Part shown: positions 28,896 through 40,124 of the stretch, piece after piece | Layout of the letters: each line of letters starts with the position of its first letter | Position numbering within the stretch: the stretch's first letter is position 1 | Assembly (NCBI RefSeq): GCF_024529955.1 | Contig: NZ_AP024854.1 | Coordinates: 806,001-870,000, forward strand | DNA length: 64,000 nucleotides | DNA from: Photobacterium toruni | GTDB lineage: Bacteria > Pseudomonadota > Gammaproteobacteria > Enterobacterales > Vibrionaceae | Direction of reading: 5' to 3' | Notes under the pieces: model-generated | Database searches by the model: none | The model's input: the letters and a program-made list of their open reading frames with translations, nothing else | Told to the model about the DNA's origin: nothing | Translations under genes and position numbers: made by a program

Positions 28896-29399
28896 ATGAA
28901 AGATTGGTATCTACTTTATTGTAAGCGTAGCGAACAAGAGCGCGCAGTGATCAATCTTGATCGTCAAGGGGCTGAATGTTATTACCCTCAGGTTGTAGTA
29001 GAAAAAATCGTACGTGGCAAACGTTGTGAATGCTATGAACCATTATTTCCAAGCTATGTTTTTGTTACCTTTGATCCTGAATATCTAAGTTTTACTACCG
29101 TACGCTCAACGCGTGGTGTCGCCGATTTTATTCGTCAAGGAGCTTTGCCGCAAATTGTTAGTGAAGAGCTTGTTTATAACTTGATGCTAAATGAAGAGAA
29201 TCATTCATATGAGCATATGTTTGAGTCTTTACCCAAACAAGGTGATAAATTAATTTTAGAGCAAGGCAAGTTTAAAGGTCTTGATGCTATCTATCAGGAA
29301 GCTGATGGTGAGAAACGATCATTTATGCTGATTAATTTACTTGGTAAACAAGTAAAAGTGAGCATAGAAAATACTGATTTAGTGAAAAACAAAGCATAA
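28896..29399 (+). CDS. rfaH: Transcription/translation antiterminator RfaH
   Basis: RfaH is a NusG paralogue recruited at ops sites to stop early termination and couple ribosomes in long LPS, capsule and conjugation operons. The 167-residue protein has the NGN domain (KDWYLLYCKRSEQERA, then ECYYPQ, LFPSYVFV, TRGVADFIR) and a C-terminal KOW/switch domain. I start at ATG 28896, where the family begins; 14 upstream codons are unlike it. No ops element was recognised in this window, so its targets must be elsewhere, presumably in the polysaccharide cluster that ends at the left edge. Confidence 0.95.
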   Translation: MKDWYLLYCKRSEQERAVINLDRQGAECYYPQVVVEKIVRGKRCECYEPLFPSYVFVTFDPEYLSFTTVRSTRGVADFIRQGALPQIVSEELVYNLMLNEENHSYEHMFESLPKQGDKLILEQGKFKGLDAIYQEADGEKRSFMLINLLGKQVKVSIENTDLVKNKA

Positions 29400-29406
29400 C
29401 AGCAAC

Positions 29407-29437
29407 AAAAAAGCGAGTATGTTGCTACTCGCTTTTT
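29407..29437. terminator. Bidirectional terminator between rfaH and folD
   Basis: AAAAAGCGAGTA (29408-29419) pairs perfectly with TACTCGCTTTTT (29426-29437). Confidence 0.9.
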
Positions 29438-29473
29438 GGAAGTCTCGTCATACGCTATTTTTAGCTTAGGTAT

Positions 29474-30331
29474 TTATGCTGAGTGGTATTGTTCACAGGC
29501 AAGCAACGTATTTTCAATTAAGCTCGCTACCGTCATTGGCCCAACACCACCAGGTACCGGTGTTATGTGTTTAGCACGCTGACAAGCGACATCGAATTCA
29601 ACATCCCCGCATAATTTACCGTTTTTAAGGCGGTTAATACCAACATCAATCACTGTTGCGCCTTCTTTAATCCAATTTCCTGGAATAAAATTAGGTTTAC
29701 CTACTGCAACAACTAAAATATCAGCTTGACGAATATGACTTTCAAGATCTTGAGTAAAACGGTGGCACGTTGTTGTGGTTGCACCGGCTAGTAATAACTC
29801 AAGTGTCATTGGACGTCCCACAATATTTGATGCACCGACAATCACCGCATGCTTACCACGTACTTCAATGTTGTAGCGTTCAAGTAGTGTAATAATGCCT
29901 TTTGGCGTACATGAACGTAATTTAGGAATACGTTGACTTAGGCGACCGACATTGTAGGGATGAAATCCATCAACATCTTTTTCTGGATCAATGCGTTCAA
30001 GAATACGGGTACAGTCCATACCTGCAGGCAATGGCAATTGAACTAAAATACCGTCCATTGTTGGGTCTTGATTGAGTTCATCAATTAAATCGAGTAATTG
30101 CTGTTCAGAGGCAGTGGTGGGTAAATCAAATGATTTTGAAATAAACCCAACTTCTTCACAGGCTTTGCGTTTGCTACCAACGTAGATCTGCGAGGCTGGA
30201 TCCTGACCAACGAGAACAACAGCTAGACCTGGTGCGCGTAATCCGGCATCAGTGCGTGCTTTTACTCTCGCGGCAACTTCCTGTCGTACAGTTTGGGATA
30301 TGATTTTCCCATCAATAATTTGAGCGCTCAT
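29474..30331 (-). CDS. folD: Bifunctional methylenetetrahydrofolate dehydrogenase / methenyltetrahydrofolate cyclohydrolase
   Basis: FolD interconverts 5,10-methylene-, methenyl- and 10-formyl-tetrahydrofolate with NADP+. The 285-residue protein shows [14 protein letters not shown] (catalytic Lys), [10 protein letters not shown], the NADP site [12 protein letters not shown] and the end motif [12 protein letters not shown]. Strand and position next to tRNA-Arg fit related genomes. Confidence 0.98.
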   Translation of the reverse strand: MSAQIIDGKIISQTVRQEVAARVKARTDAGLRAPGLAVVLVGQDPASQIYVGSKRKACEEVGFISKSFDLPTTASEQQLLDLIDELNQDPTMDGILVQLPLPAGMDCTRILERIDPEKDVDGFHPYNVGRLSQRIPKLRSCTPKGIITLLERYNIEVRGKHAVIVGASNIVGRPMTLELLLAGATTTTCHRFTQDLESHIRQADILVVAVGKPNFIPGNWIKEGATVIDVGINRLKNGKLCGDVEFDVACQRAKHITPVPGGVGPMTVASLIENTLLACEQYHSA

Positions 30332-30671
30332 GGTGATCCTTTGTTGTATTAGTTGAACGTATCAACGCCAATATTGTGGCAGATTATAAATGTAATTGCT
30401 ATTGAGCAAACGATTGCTATTTGGTTTTATCTTTTAACCAAGATTGTGATGTTGTTACTTGATTGCTGAGTTGGTGATTACAGAGGGGATAATTAAGAGG
30501 ACAAATAACGGTTGTGAGCCTTTGTTTATCTTGTAAATATCTGTAAAAAAGTGATTTTTGTTGCATCTTTAACCACTCAGTTGCTTGAATCATAAAAAAT
30601 TGAGTAAAGGGATTGACCTTACTTTATAGCTACGTATAATCCTGCCTCGTAGCTTCTTGTTACACAATGAT
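30332..30671. other. folD-tRNA intergenic region
   Basis: 340 bp; apart from the tRNA promoter at 30613-30640 I see no gene. Confidence 0.5.
30613..30640 (+). promoter_or_regulatory. Promoter of tRNA-Arg
   Basis: TTGACC (30613-30618), 16 bases, then perfect TATAAT (30635-30640) and a GC-rich start, about 30 bp before the tRNA. Confidence 0.85.
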
Positions 30672-30748
30672 GCGCCCTTAGCTCAGCTGGATAGAGCACG
30701 TCCCTTCTAAGGATGTGGTCGCAGGTTCGAATCCTGCAGGGCGTACCA
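30672..30748 (+). tRNA. tRNA-Arg (anticodon UCU)
   Basis: A 77-nt cloverleaf. The acceptor arm GCGCCCT/AGGGCGT has one G-U closing pair. The D arm is GCTC...GAGC, the anticodon stem CGTCC/GGATG holds the loop CTTCTAA (anticodon TCT), and the T arm is GCAGGTTCGAATCCTGC. The CCA is encoded. It reads AGA codons. It is a single gene, and no integrase or att duplication is seen beside it. Confidence 0.97.
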
Positions 30749-31187
30749 TCTTCTCTCTGTTATATCTCCTTGTTATTCTCTGATTTTACTTTCATTATTC
30801 TTCTCTTATCGTTATTACTCTAAGATTATTTTTCTGCTATTTCACTGCTGAAATTTTTTATAATTAGCTCGTTTTTCCAACATTTAAACAAAAAAAATGG
30901 ATTAAAGCCGATTTTTTTCATTTTTCCCCTTGAAATGATATTTATAGCCCCTATCTTGTTAGACAGTTGAAGAGATCGCTCGCGTTTAAAGGTATCTACC
31001 TCGACGTCACGCTTACGTGTCGTTATAATAGCGCGCTCTGATCAGTAGGTATCTACTATCAGAATCTTGAAGAAAGAATTTAGGCGTTATGGTTTTCGAG
31101 CTGTAACATGAAAGGATGCCACCGTCAGTAAATGGCTGTTCGGCAACATCACTCAGAAAAGCTGAGTAAGTTTTGAGGTTAAATATA
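30749..31187 (+). promoter_or_regulatory. tig upstream region and long leader
   Basis: No gene is seen. A candidate tig promoter is TCGACG (31001-31006), 17 bases, TATAAT (31024-31029), which leaves a leader of about 150 nt. GGTATCTAC occurs twice (30991 and 31048). Confidence 0.5.
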
Positions 31188-32486
31188 ATGCAAGTTACCG
31201 TTGAAACCACTGAAGGTCTAGAACGCCACCTAACTATTACAGTTCCTGCTGCGAATATCGAAGATGCAGTTGCTGCTGAACTACGTAAAATTGCTAAAAC
31301 TCGTCGTTTCGACGGTTTCCGCCCAGGTAAAGCACCAATGAAGATGGTTGCTAAAATGTTTGGCGCTTCTGTTCGTCAAGACATCCTAGGTGAAGTAATG
31401 CACCGTCACTTTATCGAAGCTATCGTTAAAGAGCAGATCAACCCAGCTGGCGCTCCAACGTTCACTCCAGTAGAAATTGCTGAAGGTAAAGATTTAGTAT
31501 TTAAAGCTTCTTTTGAAGTGTTCCCAGAGATCGAACTTGTTGGTCTAGATAAAGTTGTTGTTGAGAAGCCAGTTGTTACAGTAACTGATGCTGACGTTGA
31601 CGGCATGCTAGATACACTACGTAAGCAACAAGCGACTTGGACTGACGTTGAAGCAGCAGCTGAAGCTGATAGCCGTGTAACTATCGATTTCGTTGGTACT
31701 ATCGATGGCGAAGCATTTGACGGAGGTAAAGCTGAAGGTTTCGCACTTGCTATGGGCCAAGGTCGTATGATCCCTGGTTTCGAAGAAGGTGTTGTTGGTC
31801 ATAAAGCAGGCGACGAGTTTACTGTAGAAGTAACTTTCCCTGAAGAATACCACGCAGAAAACCTAAAAGGTAAATCTGCAGCGTTTGCTATTACTCTTCA
31901 CAAAGTTGAAGCACAACAGCTTCCTGAACTAACTGAAGAATTCGTTGCTAAGTTCGGTGTTGAAGACGGTTCTGTTGAAGGTCTTAAGACTGAAGTTCGT
32001 AAGAACATGGAACGTGAGCTTAAGCAAGCTGTTAAAGGTCGTATTAAAGATCAAGCTCTTAACGGTCTTGTTGAGCAAAACGACATCGCAGTTCCTACTG
32101 CGCTTATTGATCAAGAAATCGAAGCACTACGTAAGCAAGCTGCACAACGTTTTGGCGGCGATGCTAAGAACATGCCTGAACTACCACGTGAATTGTTCGA
32201 AGAGCAAGCTAAGCGTCGTGTAGTTGTTGGCCTACTTATTGGTGAAGTAATTAAAGCTGAAGCACTAACAGCAGACGAAGAGCGTGTTAACGCTATCATC
32301 GCTGAAATGGCTTCTGCATACGAAGATCCAACAGAAGTAGTTAAATACTACGAAAGCAACGAGCAGCTAATGAACAATATGCGCAACGTTGCTCTAGAAG
32401 AGCAAGCAATTGATGCACTTCTAGCTAAAGCTCAGGTTTCAGATAAAGAAGTTAGCTTCAACGATCTAATGAATCCTGCTGCTTAA
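31188..32486 (+). CDS. tig: Trigger factor, ribosome-associated chaperone and prolyl isomerase
   Basis: Trigger factor sits at the ribosome exit tunnel and shields new chains. The 432-residue protein has the ribosome-binding signature GFRPGKAP (about residues 43-50). The FKBP-type domain ([17 protein letters not shown]) and the long helical C-terminal arms follow. I start at ATG 31188 ([10 protein letters not shown]). Codon bias is strong, as for a highly expressed gene. It heads the tig-clpP-clpX-lon block. Confidence 0.98.
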   Translation: MQVTVETTEGLERHLTITVPAANIEDAVAAELRKIAKTRRFDGFRPGKAPMKMVAKMFGASVRQDILGEVMHRHFIEAIVKEQINPAGAPTFTPVEIAEGKDLVFKASFEVFPEIELVGLDKVVVEKPVVTVTDADVDGMLDTLRKQQATWTDVEAAAEADSRVTIDFVGTIDGEAFDGGKAEGFALAMGQGRMIPGFEEGVVGHKAGDEFTVEVTFPEEYHAENLKGKSAAFAITLHKVEAQQLPELTEEFVAKFGVEDGSVEGLKTEVRKNMERELKQAVKGRIKDQALNGLVEQNDIAVPTALIDQEIEALRKQAAQRFGGDAKNMPELPRELFEEQAKRRVVVGLLIGEVIKAEALTADEERVNAIIAEMASAYEDPTEVVKYYESNEQLMNNMRNVALEEQAIDALLAKAQVSDKEVSFNDLMNPAA

Positions 32487-32537
32487 TTTACTGAAATTAC
32501 TGTAGAGATTTGACATTCTCTCAAGTCTTCTGCTAAC

Positions 32538-32577
32538 AATGGTCCGTGTGAATACTTTCATTCGGGCCATTTATTTT
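32538..32577 (+). terminator. Possible weak terminator/attenuator between tig and clpP
   Basis: AATGGTCCG (32538-32546) pairs with CGGGCCATT (32563-32571) with one T-G pair; the following TTATTTT is a poor T run. Confidence 0.5.
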
Positions 32578-32591
32578 AGGGAAATAAGATT

Positions 32592-33215
32592 ATGAGCTAC
32601 CAAGCACAAAACGGCATGTCACCGATTATGGATGCGCTGGTACCGATGGTGGTCGAGCAGACTTCTCGTGGTGAGCGTTCTTACGATATTTATTCCCGTC
32701 TCCTAAAAGAGCGTGTGATTTTCTTAACCGGTCAGGTTGAAGATCATATGGCTAACTTAGTTGTAGCCCAATTGCTATTTTTGGAGTCTGAGAACCCAGA
32801 CAAAGATATTTTTCTTTACATCAACTCTCCAGGCGGTTCAGTAACAGCGGGTATGTCAATTTATGACACCATGCAGTTTATTAAACCAAATGTAAGTACA
32901 GTATGTATGGGACAAGCATGTTCAATGGGTGCATTCCTATTGGCAGGCGGTGCTCAAGGTAAGCGTTATTGCCTACCTAACTCTCGCGTGATGATCCACC
33001 AACCACTTGGTGGTTTCCAAGGTCAAGCATCGGATATTCAAATCCATGCTCAAGAAATTCTAACGATTAAACAACGTTTAAATGGATTATTGGCTGAACA
33101 TACGGGTCAACCGTTAGAGATTATTGAGCGTGATACTGATCGTGATAACTTTATGTCTGCAGATCAGGCAGTAGAGTACGGTCTTGTTGATGCTGTATTG
33201 AGTAAGCGTGACTAA
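32592..33215 (+). CDS. clpP: ATP-dependent Clp protease proteolytic subunit
   Basis: ClpP forms the two-ring serine protease chamber used by ClpX and ClpA. The 207-residue protein has the catalytic Ser111 in [10 protein letters not shown], His136 in RVMIHQPLG and an Asp near 184 in RDTDRDNF. A short N-terminal propeptide is expected. It precedes clpX. Confidence 0.98.
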   Translation: MSYQAQNGMSPIMDALVPMVVEQTSRGERSYDIYSRLLKERVIFLTGQVEDHMANLVVAQLLFLESENPDKDIFLYINSPGGSVTAGMSIYDTMQFIKPNVSTVCMGQACSMGAFLLAGGAQGKRYCLPNSRVMIHQPLGGFQGQASDIQIHAQEILTIKQRLNGLLAEHTGQPLEIIERDTDRDNFMSADQAVEYGLVDAVLSKRD

Positions 33216-33327
33216 CCGTATTTTATTTTGCAATTCGCGAAGCGGGTTTAGTAAAGCAAAATAAGTCGACTTGTTATACACTCAAGACATGACAATGATG
33301 GGATACCCCAATCAAAGAGGTTAGCGA

Positions 33328-34611
33328 ATGACAGATAAGCGCAAAGAGGGAAGTAGCAGCAAGCTACTTTACTGCTCTTTTTGTGGTAAAAGTCAGCATG
33401 AAGTTCGCAAGCTAATTGCCGGTCCTTCTGTTTATATTTGTGATGAATGCGTTGATTTATGCAACGACATTATTCGCGAAGAAATCAAAGAAGTGATGAC
33501 GAAAAGCGATAGCGACGAGCTGCCGACTCCACAACAAATTCGTAATAACTTAGATGATTATGTCATCGGTCAATCACATGCTAAAAAAGTGTTGGCTGTT
33601 GCTGTATACAATCACTATAAGCGTCTACGTAATGGCGATAAAAATAGTGATGGCGTTGAATTAGGTAAGAGTAATATCCTACTTATTGGCCCAACTGGTA
33701 GTGGTAAAACGCTATTAGCTGAGACACTAGCGCGTATGCTTGATGTTCCGTTTACAATGGCTGATGCAACAACATTAACCGAAGCTGGTTATGTTGGTGA
33801 AGACGTTGAAAACATCATTCAAAAGTTACTACAAAAATGTGATTATGACGTAGCCAAAGCTGAACGCGGCATTGTTTACATCGATGAAATCGATAAGATT
33901 TCTCGTAAGTCAGATAATCCATCAATTACACGTGATGTATCAGGTGAAGGTGTTCAACAAGCATTGTTGAAACTGATCGAAGGTACTGTTGCTTCTGTTC
34001 CGCCGCAAGGTGGTCGTAAGCATCCTCAACAAGAGTTCTTACAAGTTGATACTTCTAAGATCCTATTTATCTGTGGCGGTGCATTTGCAGGCCTAGATAA
34101 AGTGGTTGAGCAACGTGTAGCAACAGGTACAGGCATCGGTTTTGCAGCTGATGTTCGTTCAAAAGATCAAACAGATACGCTAAGTGATTTGTTTAAGAAA
34201 GTTGAACCAGAAGATTTGGTGAAATACGGTCTAATTCCTGAGTTCATCGGTCGTTTACCTGTTACAGCAACACTTGGCGAGCTTGACCAAGAAGCGTTAG
34301 TTCAAATTCTACGTGAGCCTAAGAATGCCCTTACTAAACAGTACGCAGCATTATTAGCGCTTGAAAACGTTGAACTTGAATTCCGCGACGATGCACTTAT
34401 TGCGATTGCTAAAAAAGCAATGGATCGTAAAACAGGTGCTCGTGGTCTACGTTCTATTGTTGAAGCTGTGTTACTTGATACTATGTATGAGCTACCGTCT
34501 CTAGAAGGTGTCAGTAAAGTTGTGATTGATGAGTCTGTAATTAACGGTGAATCAGAACCATTACTGATTTTCGAAAATACAGAACCACAAGAAGCGGCAA
34601 GTGCTGAGTAA
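33328..34611 (+). CDS. clpX: ATP-dependent Clp protease ATP-binding subunit ClpX
   Basis: ClpX unfolds tagged substrates, including RpoS delivered by RssB, and feeds them to ClpP. The 427-residue protein has the N-terminal four-Cys zinc domain (CSFCGKS ... CDECVDLC). Walker A is GPTGSGKT, Walker [11 protein letters not shown], with pore loop GYVGEDVE, the RKHPQQEF segment and sensor-2 GARGLRS. ATG 33328 follows AAGAGG. Confidence 0.98.
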   Translation: MTDKRKEGSSSKLLYCSFCGKSQHEVRKLIAGPSVYICDECVDLCNDIIREEIKEVMTKSDSDELPTPQQIRNNLDDYVIGQSHAKKVLAVAVYNHYKRLRNGDKNSDGVELGKSNILLIGPTGSGKTLLAETLARMLDVPFTMADATTLTEAGYVGEDVENIIQKLLQKCDYDVAKAERGIVYIDEIDKISRKSDNPSITRDVSGEGVQQALLKLIEGTVASVPPQGGRKHPQQEFLQVDTSKILFICGGAFAGLDKVVEQRVATGTGIGFAADVRSKDQTDTLSDLFKKVEPEDLVKYGLIPEFIGRLPVTATLGELDQEALVQILREPKNALTKQYAALLALENVELEFRDDALIAIAKKAMDRKTGARGLRSIVEAVLLDTMYELPSLEGVSKVVIDESVINGESEPLLIFENTEPQEAASAE

Positions 34612-34637
34612 GTGCTCAATATCTGCACATAAAAGCT

Positions 34638-34668
34638 AAAAAAAGGAGGCTTTTGCCTCCTTTTTTAT
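34638..34668 (+). terminator. clpX terminator
   Basis: AAAGGAGGC and GCCTCCTTT around TTTT, with A run before and T run after. Confidence 0.9.
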
Positions 34669-34685
34669 TTTCTGACATTTCATAC

Positions 34686-34716
34686 ATTGAAACTTGATGC
34701 TTTACCCCCATATACT
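34686..34716 (+). promoter_or_regulatory. Sigma-32 heat-shock promoter of lon
   Basis: TTGAAA (34687-34692), 13 bases, then CCCCATATACT (34706-34716) fits the sigma-32 consensus; the CCCCATATACT part is the same as I recall for the E. coli lon promoter. Confidence 0.85.
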
Positions 34717-34731
34717 CAATATAAGCTAACT

Positions 34732-34785
34732 CTAATCGTATTAAGTAACTATGCTGTATTCAGTCGAGTTATTTAATACGATTAG
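34732..34785 (+). promoter_or_regulatory. 19-bp hairpin in the lon leader
   Basis: CTAATCGTATTAAGTAACT (34732-34750) pairs with AGTTATTTAATACGATTAG (34767-34785) along 19 positions, one of them G-U, with a 16-base loop. It lies just after the sigma-32 promoter and ends 24 bases before the lon ATG. It could be an RNA thermometer-like or processing structure or a DNA operator. Confidence 0.7.
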
Positions 34786-34808
34786 TATGGACAGGAAGAG
34801 AGAAGAAT

Positions 34809-37172
34809 ATGAACCTGGAGCGTTCTGAGCGCCTTGAGATCCCGGTTCTACCGCTACGTGATGTAGTGGTATACCCTCATATGGTTATTCCATTGTTTGT
34901 GGGCCGGGAAAAATCAATTCGTTGCCTTGAATCGGCAATGGAAAACAATAAACAGATTCTGTTGGTCGCTCAAAAAGAAGCAGCCACAGACGAACCGTCG
35001 ATCACTGATCTTTATGATGTTGGTACTGTTGCAACCATTCTTCAACTATTAAAACTACCTGATGGTACGGTAAAAGTGTTGGTTGAAGGCCAACAACGCG
35101 CCAAAGTTGAAGATCTTGTTGATGATGAATTTTTTACCGCAAATGCTGAATTTTTGGTAACCCCAGAAATGGATGAGCGTGAGCAAGAAGTACTTGTTCG
35201 AACGGCAATAAGCCAGTTTGAAGGATTCATCAAACTCAATAAAAAAATTCCACCAGAAGTCTTAACCTCTTTAAATGGCATTGATGATGCTGCGCGTTTG
35301 GCTGATACCATCGCAGCGCATATGCCACTGAAATTAGCGGATAAGCAGAAAGTACTTGAAATTGTTGATATCACAGAACGTTTAGAGTTCTTGATGGCAA
35401 TGATGGAGTCTGAAATCGATCTGCTACAAGTTGAAAAACGCATCCGTGGACGCGTTAAAAAGCAGATGGAAAAGAGTCAGCGCGAGTATTATCTTAACGA
35501 ACAAATGAAAGCCATCCAGAAAGAATTGGGTGAGCTTGACGATGCACCGGATGAATTTGAAGCATTAAAGATCAAAATTGATCAGTCTAAGATGCCAGCC
35601 GAAGCGCGTGAAAAAACGGAGCAAGAACTACAAAAGCTGAAAATGATGTCACCGATGTCAGCTGAAGCAACCGTTGTTCGTGGTTATATTGATTGGATGT
35701 TAAGTGTGCCTTGGCATAAGCGTTCTAAAGTTAAAAAGAACCTTGCTAAAGCAGAAGAAATTCTTAACGCTGATCACTATGGTTTAGATCGCGTTAAAGA
35801 ACGTATTCTTGAGTATTTAGCGGTTCAAAGCCGTGTAAATAAACTTAAAGGTCCGATTCTTTGTCTTGTGGGTCCTCCTGGTGTGGGTAAAACCTCATTA
35901 GGCCAATCTATTGCAGCCGCAACGGGACGTAAGTACGTGCGAATGGCATTAGGTGGCGTACGTGATGAAGCTGAAATTCGCGGTCATCGCCGTACATACA
36001 TTGGTTCAATGCCAGGTAAATTAATTCAGAAAATGGCAAAAGTGGAAGTGAAAAACCCACTCTTTCTATTAGATGAAATCGATAAAATGTCGTCTGATAT
36101 GCGTGGTGATCCGGCATCAGCACTGCTAGAAGTTTTGGATCCTGAGCAAAATAGTTCGTTTAACGACCATTACTTAGAAGTTGATTATGACTTATCTGAT
36201 GTAATGTTTGTTGCAACGTCAAACTCAATGAATATTCCTGGTCCATTACTTGATCGTATGGAAGTGATTCGTCTTTCTGGTTATACCGAAGATGAAAAAC
36301 TGAATATTGCTAAAAATCACTTACTTGAAAAGCAAATTCAGCGTAATGGATTAAAGCCTAGTGAGTTGACGATTGAAGATTCAGCATTAATGGGTATTAT
36401 TCGTTACTATACTCGTGAAGCTGGTGTGCGTAGCCTTGAGCGTGAAATTTCTAAACTATGCCGTAAAGCAGTGAAAGAAATTTTATTGAACAAAGACATT
36501 AAGCACGTTTCGATTAGCCAAGATAACCTAAAAGATTATTTAGGCGTGCAGCGTTGCGATTACGGTAAAGCTGATGAAAGCAACCGTGTTGGTCAAGTTA
36601 CGGGTCTTGCATGGACTGAGGTTGGTGGTGATTTATTAACTATCGAAACTGAGTCAATGCCAGGTAAAGGTAAGTTGACATACACTGGCTCTTTAGGCGA
36701 TGTGATGCAAGAGTCTATTCAGGCGGCAATGACAGTGGTACGTAGTCGTGCTGAACGATTAGGTATTGCGAGCGATTTTTACGAAAAACGCGATATTCAT
36801 GTCCATGTACCTGAAGGCGCAACACCAAAAGATGGTCCAAGTGCGGGTATTGCGATGTGCACAGCCTTGGTATCAAGCTTAACGGGTAACCCTGTACGTG
36901 CTGATGTAGCGATGACTGGCGAAATCACATTACGTGGTGAAGTGTTACCTATTGGTGGCTTGAAAGAGAAGCTATTAGCTGCTCACCGTGGTGGTATTAA
37001 AACGGTATTAATTCCAAAAGAGAATGAACGTGATCTAGAAGAAATTCCAGAGAATGTTATTGCTGATTTGGAAGTGCGTCCGGTGCGTTGGATTGATGAG
37101 GTGTTAATGTTGGCATTGCAGAATAATCCAACAGGCATTGAGTTGGTCAATGTACAAAATAGTGACCTATAG
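34809..37172 (+). CDS. lon: ATP-dependent protease Lon
   Basis: Lon degrades damaged and regulatory proteins. The 787-residue enzyme has the N-terminal LAN domain ([13 protein letters not shown]). The AAA module follows, with Walker [10 protein letters not shown] and Walker [10 protein letters not shown]. In the C-terminal protease domain the catalytic Ser is in [10 protein letters not shown] (near residue 678) and the Lys is in [14 protein letters not shown]. It has its own heat-shock promoter and leader hairpin. Confidence 0.98.
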   Translation: MNLERSERLEIPVLPLRDVVVYPHMVIPLFVGREKSIRCLESAMENNKQILLVAQKEAATDEPSITDLYDVGTVATILQLLKLPDGTVKVLVEGQQRAKVEDLVDDEFFTANAEFLVTPEMDEREQEVLVRTAISQFEGFIKLNKKIPPEVLTSLNGIDDAARLADTIAAHMPLKLADKQKVLEIVDITERLEFLMAMMESEIDLLQVEKRIRGRVKKQMEKSQREYYLNEQMKAIQKELGELDDAPDEFEALKIKIDQSKMPAEAREKTEQELQKLKMMSPMSAEATVVRGYIDWMLSVPWHKRSKVKKNLAKAEEILNADHYGLDRVKERILEYLAVQSRVNKLKGPILCLVGPPGVGKTSLGQSIAAATGRKYVRMALGGVRDEAEIRGHRRTYIGSMPGKLIQKMAKVEVKNPLFLLDEIDKMSSDMRGDPASALLEVLDPEQNSSFNDHYLEVDYDLSDVMFVATSNSMNIPGPLLDRMEVIRLSGYTEDEKLNIAKNHLLEKQIQRNGLKPSELTIEDSALMGIIRYYTREAGVRSLEREISKLCRKAVKEILLNKDIKHVSISQDNLKDYLGVQRCDYGKADESNRVGQVTGLAWTEVGGDLLTIETESMPGKGKLTYTGSLGDVMQESIQAAMTVVRSRAERLGIASDFYEKRDIHVHVPEGATPKDGPSAGIAMCTALVSSLTGNPVRADVAMTGEITLRGEVLPIGGLKEKLLAAHRGGIKTVLIPKENERDLEEIPENVIADLEVRPVRWIDEVLMLALQNNPTGIELVNVQNSDL

Positions 37173-37187
37173 CTAAATTAGTTAAAT

Positions 37188-37229
37188 AAAAAACGCTTTC
37201 AGGATTAAAAACCTTGTCAGCGTTTTTTT
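37188..37229 (+). terminator. lon terminator
   Basis: AAACGCT/AGCGTTT with an interrupted inner stem (CAGG/CCTTG), followed by seven T. Confidence 0.75.
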
Positions 37230-37394
37230 GTGTGGCTATAAGGTACATCTAATCGCATTATGCGAACTAATTTTAAGTCTTGATAGTGACTTTTAATGGC
37301 TATCAAGGCAATCATGTTTTTCTATTTGGTTACATTGCGCGATTTCATATTCAAATATAGCGTTGTAATCAAGGTTCATTAAGAGGATCTAATT

Positions 37395-37667
37395 GTGAAC
37401 AAAACTCAACTAGTTGATAAAATTGCAGAAAGTGCTGATATTTCTAAAGCATCTGCTGGCCGTGCTCTTGATGCATTGATTGAAACTGTAACTGAAACAC
37501 TAAAACAAGGCGATTCGGTTGCATTAGTTGGTTTTGGTACTTTTTCTGTTCGTGAGCGTGCTGCACGTACTGGCCGTAACCCACAAACAGGTGCAGAGAT
37601 CCAAATTGCAGCAGCAAAAGTACCTGGCTTTAAACCAGGTAAAGCGCTTAAAGATTCTGTAAACTAA
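37395..37667 (+). CDS. hupB: DNA-binding protein HU-beta
   Basis: HU is a nucleoid-compacting dimer that bends DNA. The 90-residue protein has [11 protein letters not shown] at the start, [21 protein letters not shown] as the DNA-binding arm (IHF/HU signature) and [12 protein letters not shown] at the end. It begins with GTG 37395 after AAGAGGAT. Position after lon is conserved. Confidence 0.97.
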   Translation: MNKTQLVDKIAESADISKASAGRALDALIETVTETLKQGDSVALVGFGTFSVRERAARTGRNPQTGAEIQIAAAKVPGFKPGKALKDSVN

Positions 37668-38101
37668 GAAATAGAAATAATGGGCTAACTGCCATTATTT
37701 AGTCATGTTTTCATGGCTTAAAAATTGCTACCGAAAAGGGTATACTCATTTGGTACGATAAAAGCGCATCGGTTGATGCGTTTTTTTTACTTATAAGATA
37801 GCCTCATAGCAGCAATCTACGATGAATATCCAGTGAGATATTCATTATAATGTTGTTTAATTGATTTTATGTAACAATTCTCAGTGCTGTATGTGGCTTA
37901 TCGGTCACAGGTTATCTATATTAATAAGGCTAAGTTAGTTAAAACAAGGTCATTGATATAACAGTATCTATTCAGTTGTTGTTATATAACATGTAGTAAA
38001 TAGTATGGTGCAGTCATCATGGTGATGTCGGTAGCATTGTGCATTAATTTGATAGTAGTTCGAAACCGAGCCAGATCGAACAGTAGGAGAGACGGCAGAT
38101 T
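37668..38101. other. hupB-ppiD intergenic region
   Basis: 434 bp without a gene or tRNA. It holds the hupB terminator, a 9-bp inverted repeat (ATGAATATC 37822-37830 / GATATTCAT 37836-37844), and the ppiD ribosome site AGGAGAG at about 38085. Confidence 0.5.
37762..37789 (+). terminator. hupB terminator
   Basis: CGCATC-GGTT-GATGCG with eight or more T. Confidence 0.88.
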
Positions 38102-39994
38102 ATGATGGAGCGATTGCGCGAAGGCGCTAACAGCATCTGGGTAAAGATTATTCTTAGCCTTATTATTTTATCTTTTGTATTTGCTGGCGTCGGCAGTTAT
38201 CTGGCGAGTGGAAATGAGCAAGTTGCAGCAAAGATTAATGGTAAAGACATTAGCCAACGTCAGTTTGAGCAAGTTTATCAAAATGAACGTAACCGTATGC
38301 AACAGCGTATGGGCGATTATTTTTCAACATTGATGAGCGATCCTACTTATGTGAAGCAATTTCGTCAAAGTGTATTGGATCGTATGGTGAATGATGAACT
38401 TATTCAACAACGTGCCAATAAACTTGGTCTTAGTGTTAGTGATGCACAAGTAAAACAAGAAATTCTTGCGATGCCTGCTTTTGCCGTTGATGGTGTATTT
38501 AATAACGAGCAATATAATATGGCATTGCGTCGTGCTGGCTTTACGCCTGATCAGTTTGCTGAAACGATCCGTAAAGACATGCTACGTCAACAATTCCTAT
38601 CAGCGCTACAAGGCAGTGACTTTGTGTTAGCTGATGAAGCTGATGAATTACGTAAGCTTGAATCACAACAACGTGTTGTTCGTACATTGACGCTGAACCT
38701 TGCTGACTTTACTCAAAAAGTAAAAGTAACAGATAAAGAAGCGCAAGATTTTTACGACCAAAATCCAAACTTGTTCACTCGACCTGCACAAATCAAAGTA
38801 TCTTACATCGAGCTATCAGATAAAGGCTTAACTAAAGATATTAAGGTTTCAGAACAAGCCGCAGAAACGTACTACAAAGATAATCAAGCTAAGTTCAGTA
38901 CTGCAGAAGAGCGCGAAGTTAGTCATATCTTAATCAAAGGTGATACAACAGCAGCGAAAGCAAAAGCAGAAGCCTTGCTTGCGAAGCTACAAAGCGGTGC
39001 TAACTTTGCTGAAGTGGCGAAGCAATCATCTGATGATACTTTCAGTGCGAAAGATGGCGGTAAATTAGAGTGGTTCACTAAGGGCATGATGGATCCTGCG
39101 TTTGAGCAAGAAGCTTTTGCGCTTGCTAAGCCGGGAGATATGTCTGGTCTTGTGAAATCATCATTTGGTTACCACATCATTTTACTTGATGGCATTAAAG
39201 CTGGAAAAGTAAAACCATTTGCTGATGTTAAAGCAACAATTGTTGCTGAACTGCAACATCAACAAGCAGCTGATGAGTTCTACAAACTGAAAAGTAAGCT
39301 AGCAGAAGTCGCTTTTGAATCTCCAGATTCACTTGATGCTGCTGCTGAAGCTGTTAATGCGAAAATTGTTAACACCGGTTACATCACACCTGCAGCAGAA
39401 AAGGGTGTGCTGGCTAACAAGCAAGTTCAAGAAACACTACAGAGCCCAGAAGTTCATGATGATGGTATGAACTCAGATGTGATTGAAGTCGGTCCTGAGC
39501 ATGTAATTGTGGTACGTGTTGATGATGCTCGTGCAGAAGCGGTATTACCATTTAAAGATGTTGCAGCAAAAGTGACGGCAATGGTTGCAAGCCAAAAAGG
39601 TGAACAACAGGCACAAGCTAAAGCTGATGAAATTATGGCAGACCTACGTAAAGGTAAGGATGATATTGTTGCTAAAGATGGCTTAAGCTTCTCTGGTGAG
39701 CAAACAATCAATCGTTCAGGTCCAAATGTGAATATTTCAAATGTAGCATTTAGTTTACCTAAACCAACAGCTGGCAAAACAACTTACGGTATAGCACGAG
39801 ATAATAACGGTAACGTTGAAATTATTGCGCTTGATAAAGTAGTTAATATGAAACTGGCTGGCGATAAAGTAAATGGTCAATTTGCAGAACAGATTGAGCA
39901 AATGTTTGCTCAAGAAGATCTTGCTGCTACTTTGAAAACATTACGTGAATCAGCAGAGATTAGCTACCCAATGCAAGACTCATCAAAAGATTAA
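38102..39994 (+). CDS. ppiD: Periplasmic folding chaperone / peptidyl-prolyl isomerase PpiD
   Basis: PpiD is anchored to the inner membrane near the Sec translocon and helps new envelope proteins fold. The 630-residue protein has MMERLREGANS, one membrane helix at about residues 14-34, an SurA-like N-terminal helical domain and a parvulin (PpiC) domain at about 265-360 (EVSHILIKG, then DGGKLEWFTKGMM and FGYHIILLDG). A second ATG follows directly at 38105. Confidence 0.96.
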   Translation: MMERLREGANSIWVKIILSLIILSFVFAGVGSYLASGNEQVAAKINGKDISQRQFEQVYQNERNRMQQRMGDYFSTLMSDPTYVKQFRQSVLDRMVNDELIQQRANKLGLSVSDAQVKQEILAMPAFAVDGVFNNEQYNMALRRAGFTPDQFAETIRKDMLRQQFLSALQGSDFVLADEADELRKLESQQRVVRTLTLNLADFTQKVKVTDKEAQDFYDQNPNLFTRPAQIKVSYIELSDKGLTKDIKVSEQAAETYYKDNQAKFSTAEEREVSHILIKGDTTAAKAKAEALLAKLQSGANFAEVAKQSSDDTFSAKDGGKLEWFTKGMMDPAFEQEAFALAKPGDMSGLVKSSFGYHIILLDGIKAGKVKPFADVKATIVAELQHQQAADEFYKLKSKLAEVAFESPDSLDAAAEAVNAKIVNTGYITPAAEKGVLANKQVQETLQSPEVHDDGMNSDVIEVGPEHVIVVRVDDARAEAVLPFKDVAAKVTAMVASQKGEQQAQAKADEIMADLRKGKDDIVAKDGLSFSGEQTINRSGPNVNISNVAFSLPKPTAGKTTYGIARDNNGNVEIIALDKVVNMKLAGDKVNGQFAEQIEQMFAQEDLAATLKTLRESAEISYPMQDSSKD

Positions 39995-40013
39995 TTGAAA
40001 CCATGATGTAAAC

Positions 40014-40048
40014 AGACGGGTCGACTTGTGCGGCCCGTCTTTTTTTTA
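40014..40048 (+). terminator. ppiD terminator
   Basis: AGACGGG (40014-40020) pairs with CCCGTCT (40034-40040), followed by a long T run. Confidence 0.88.
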
Positions 40049-40124
40049 GGTTAAATGTTATTGGCTACGGTTGTTTTGTTATACCTGTTGCATATCATGC
40101 CTATTCATCTTAATTAGGGATAGA

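Noticed and set aside
30672..30748. tRNA-Arg(UCU) as an integration site of a mobile island
   Set aside because: No integrase, no direct repeat of the tRNA 3' end and only core genes on both sides.
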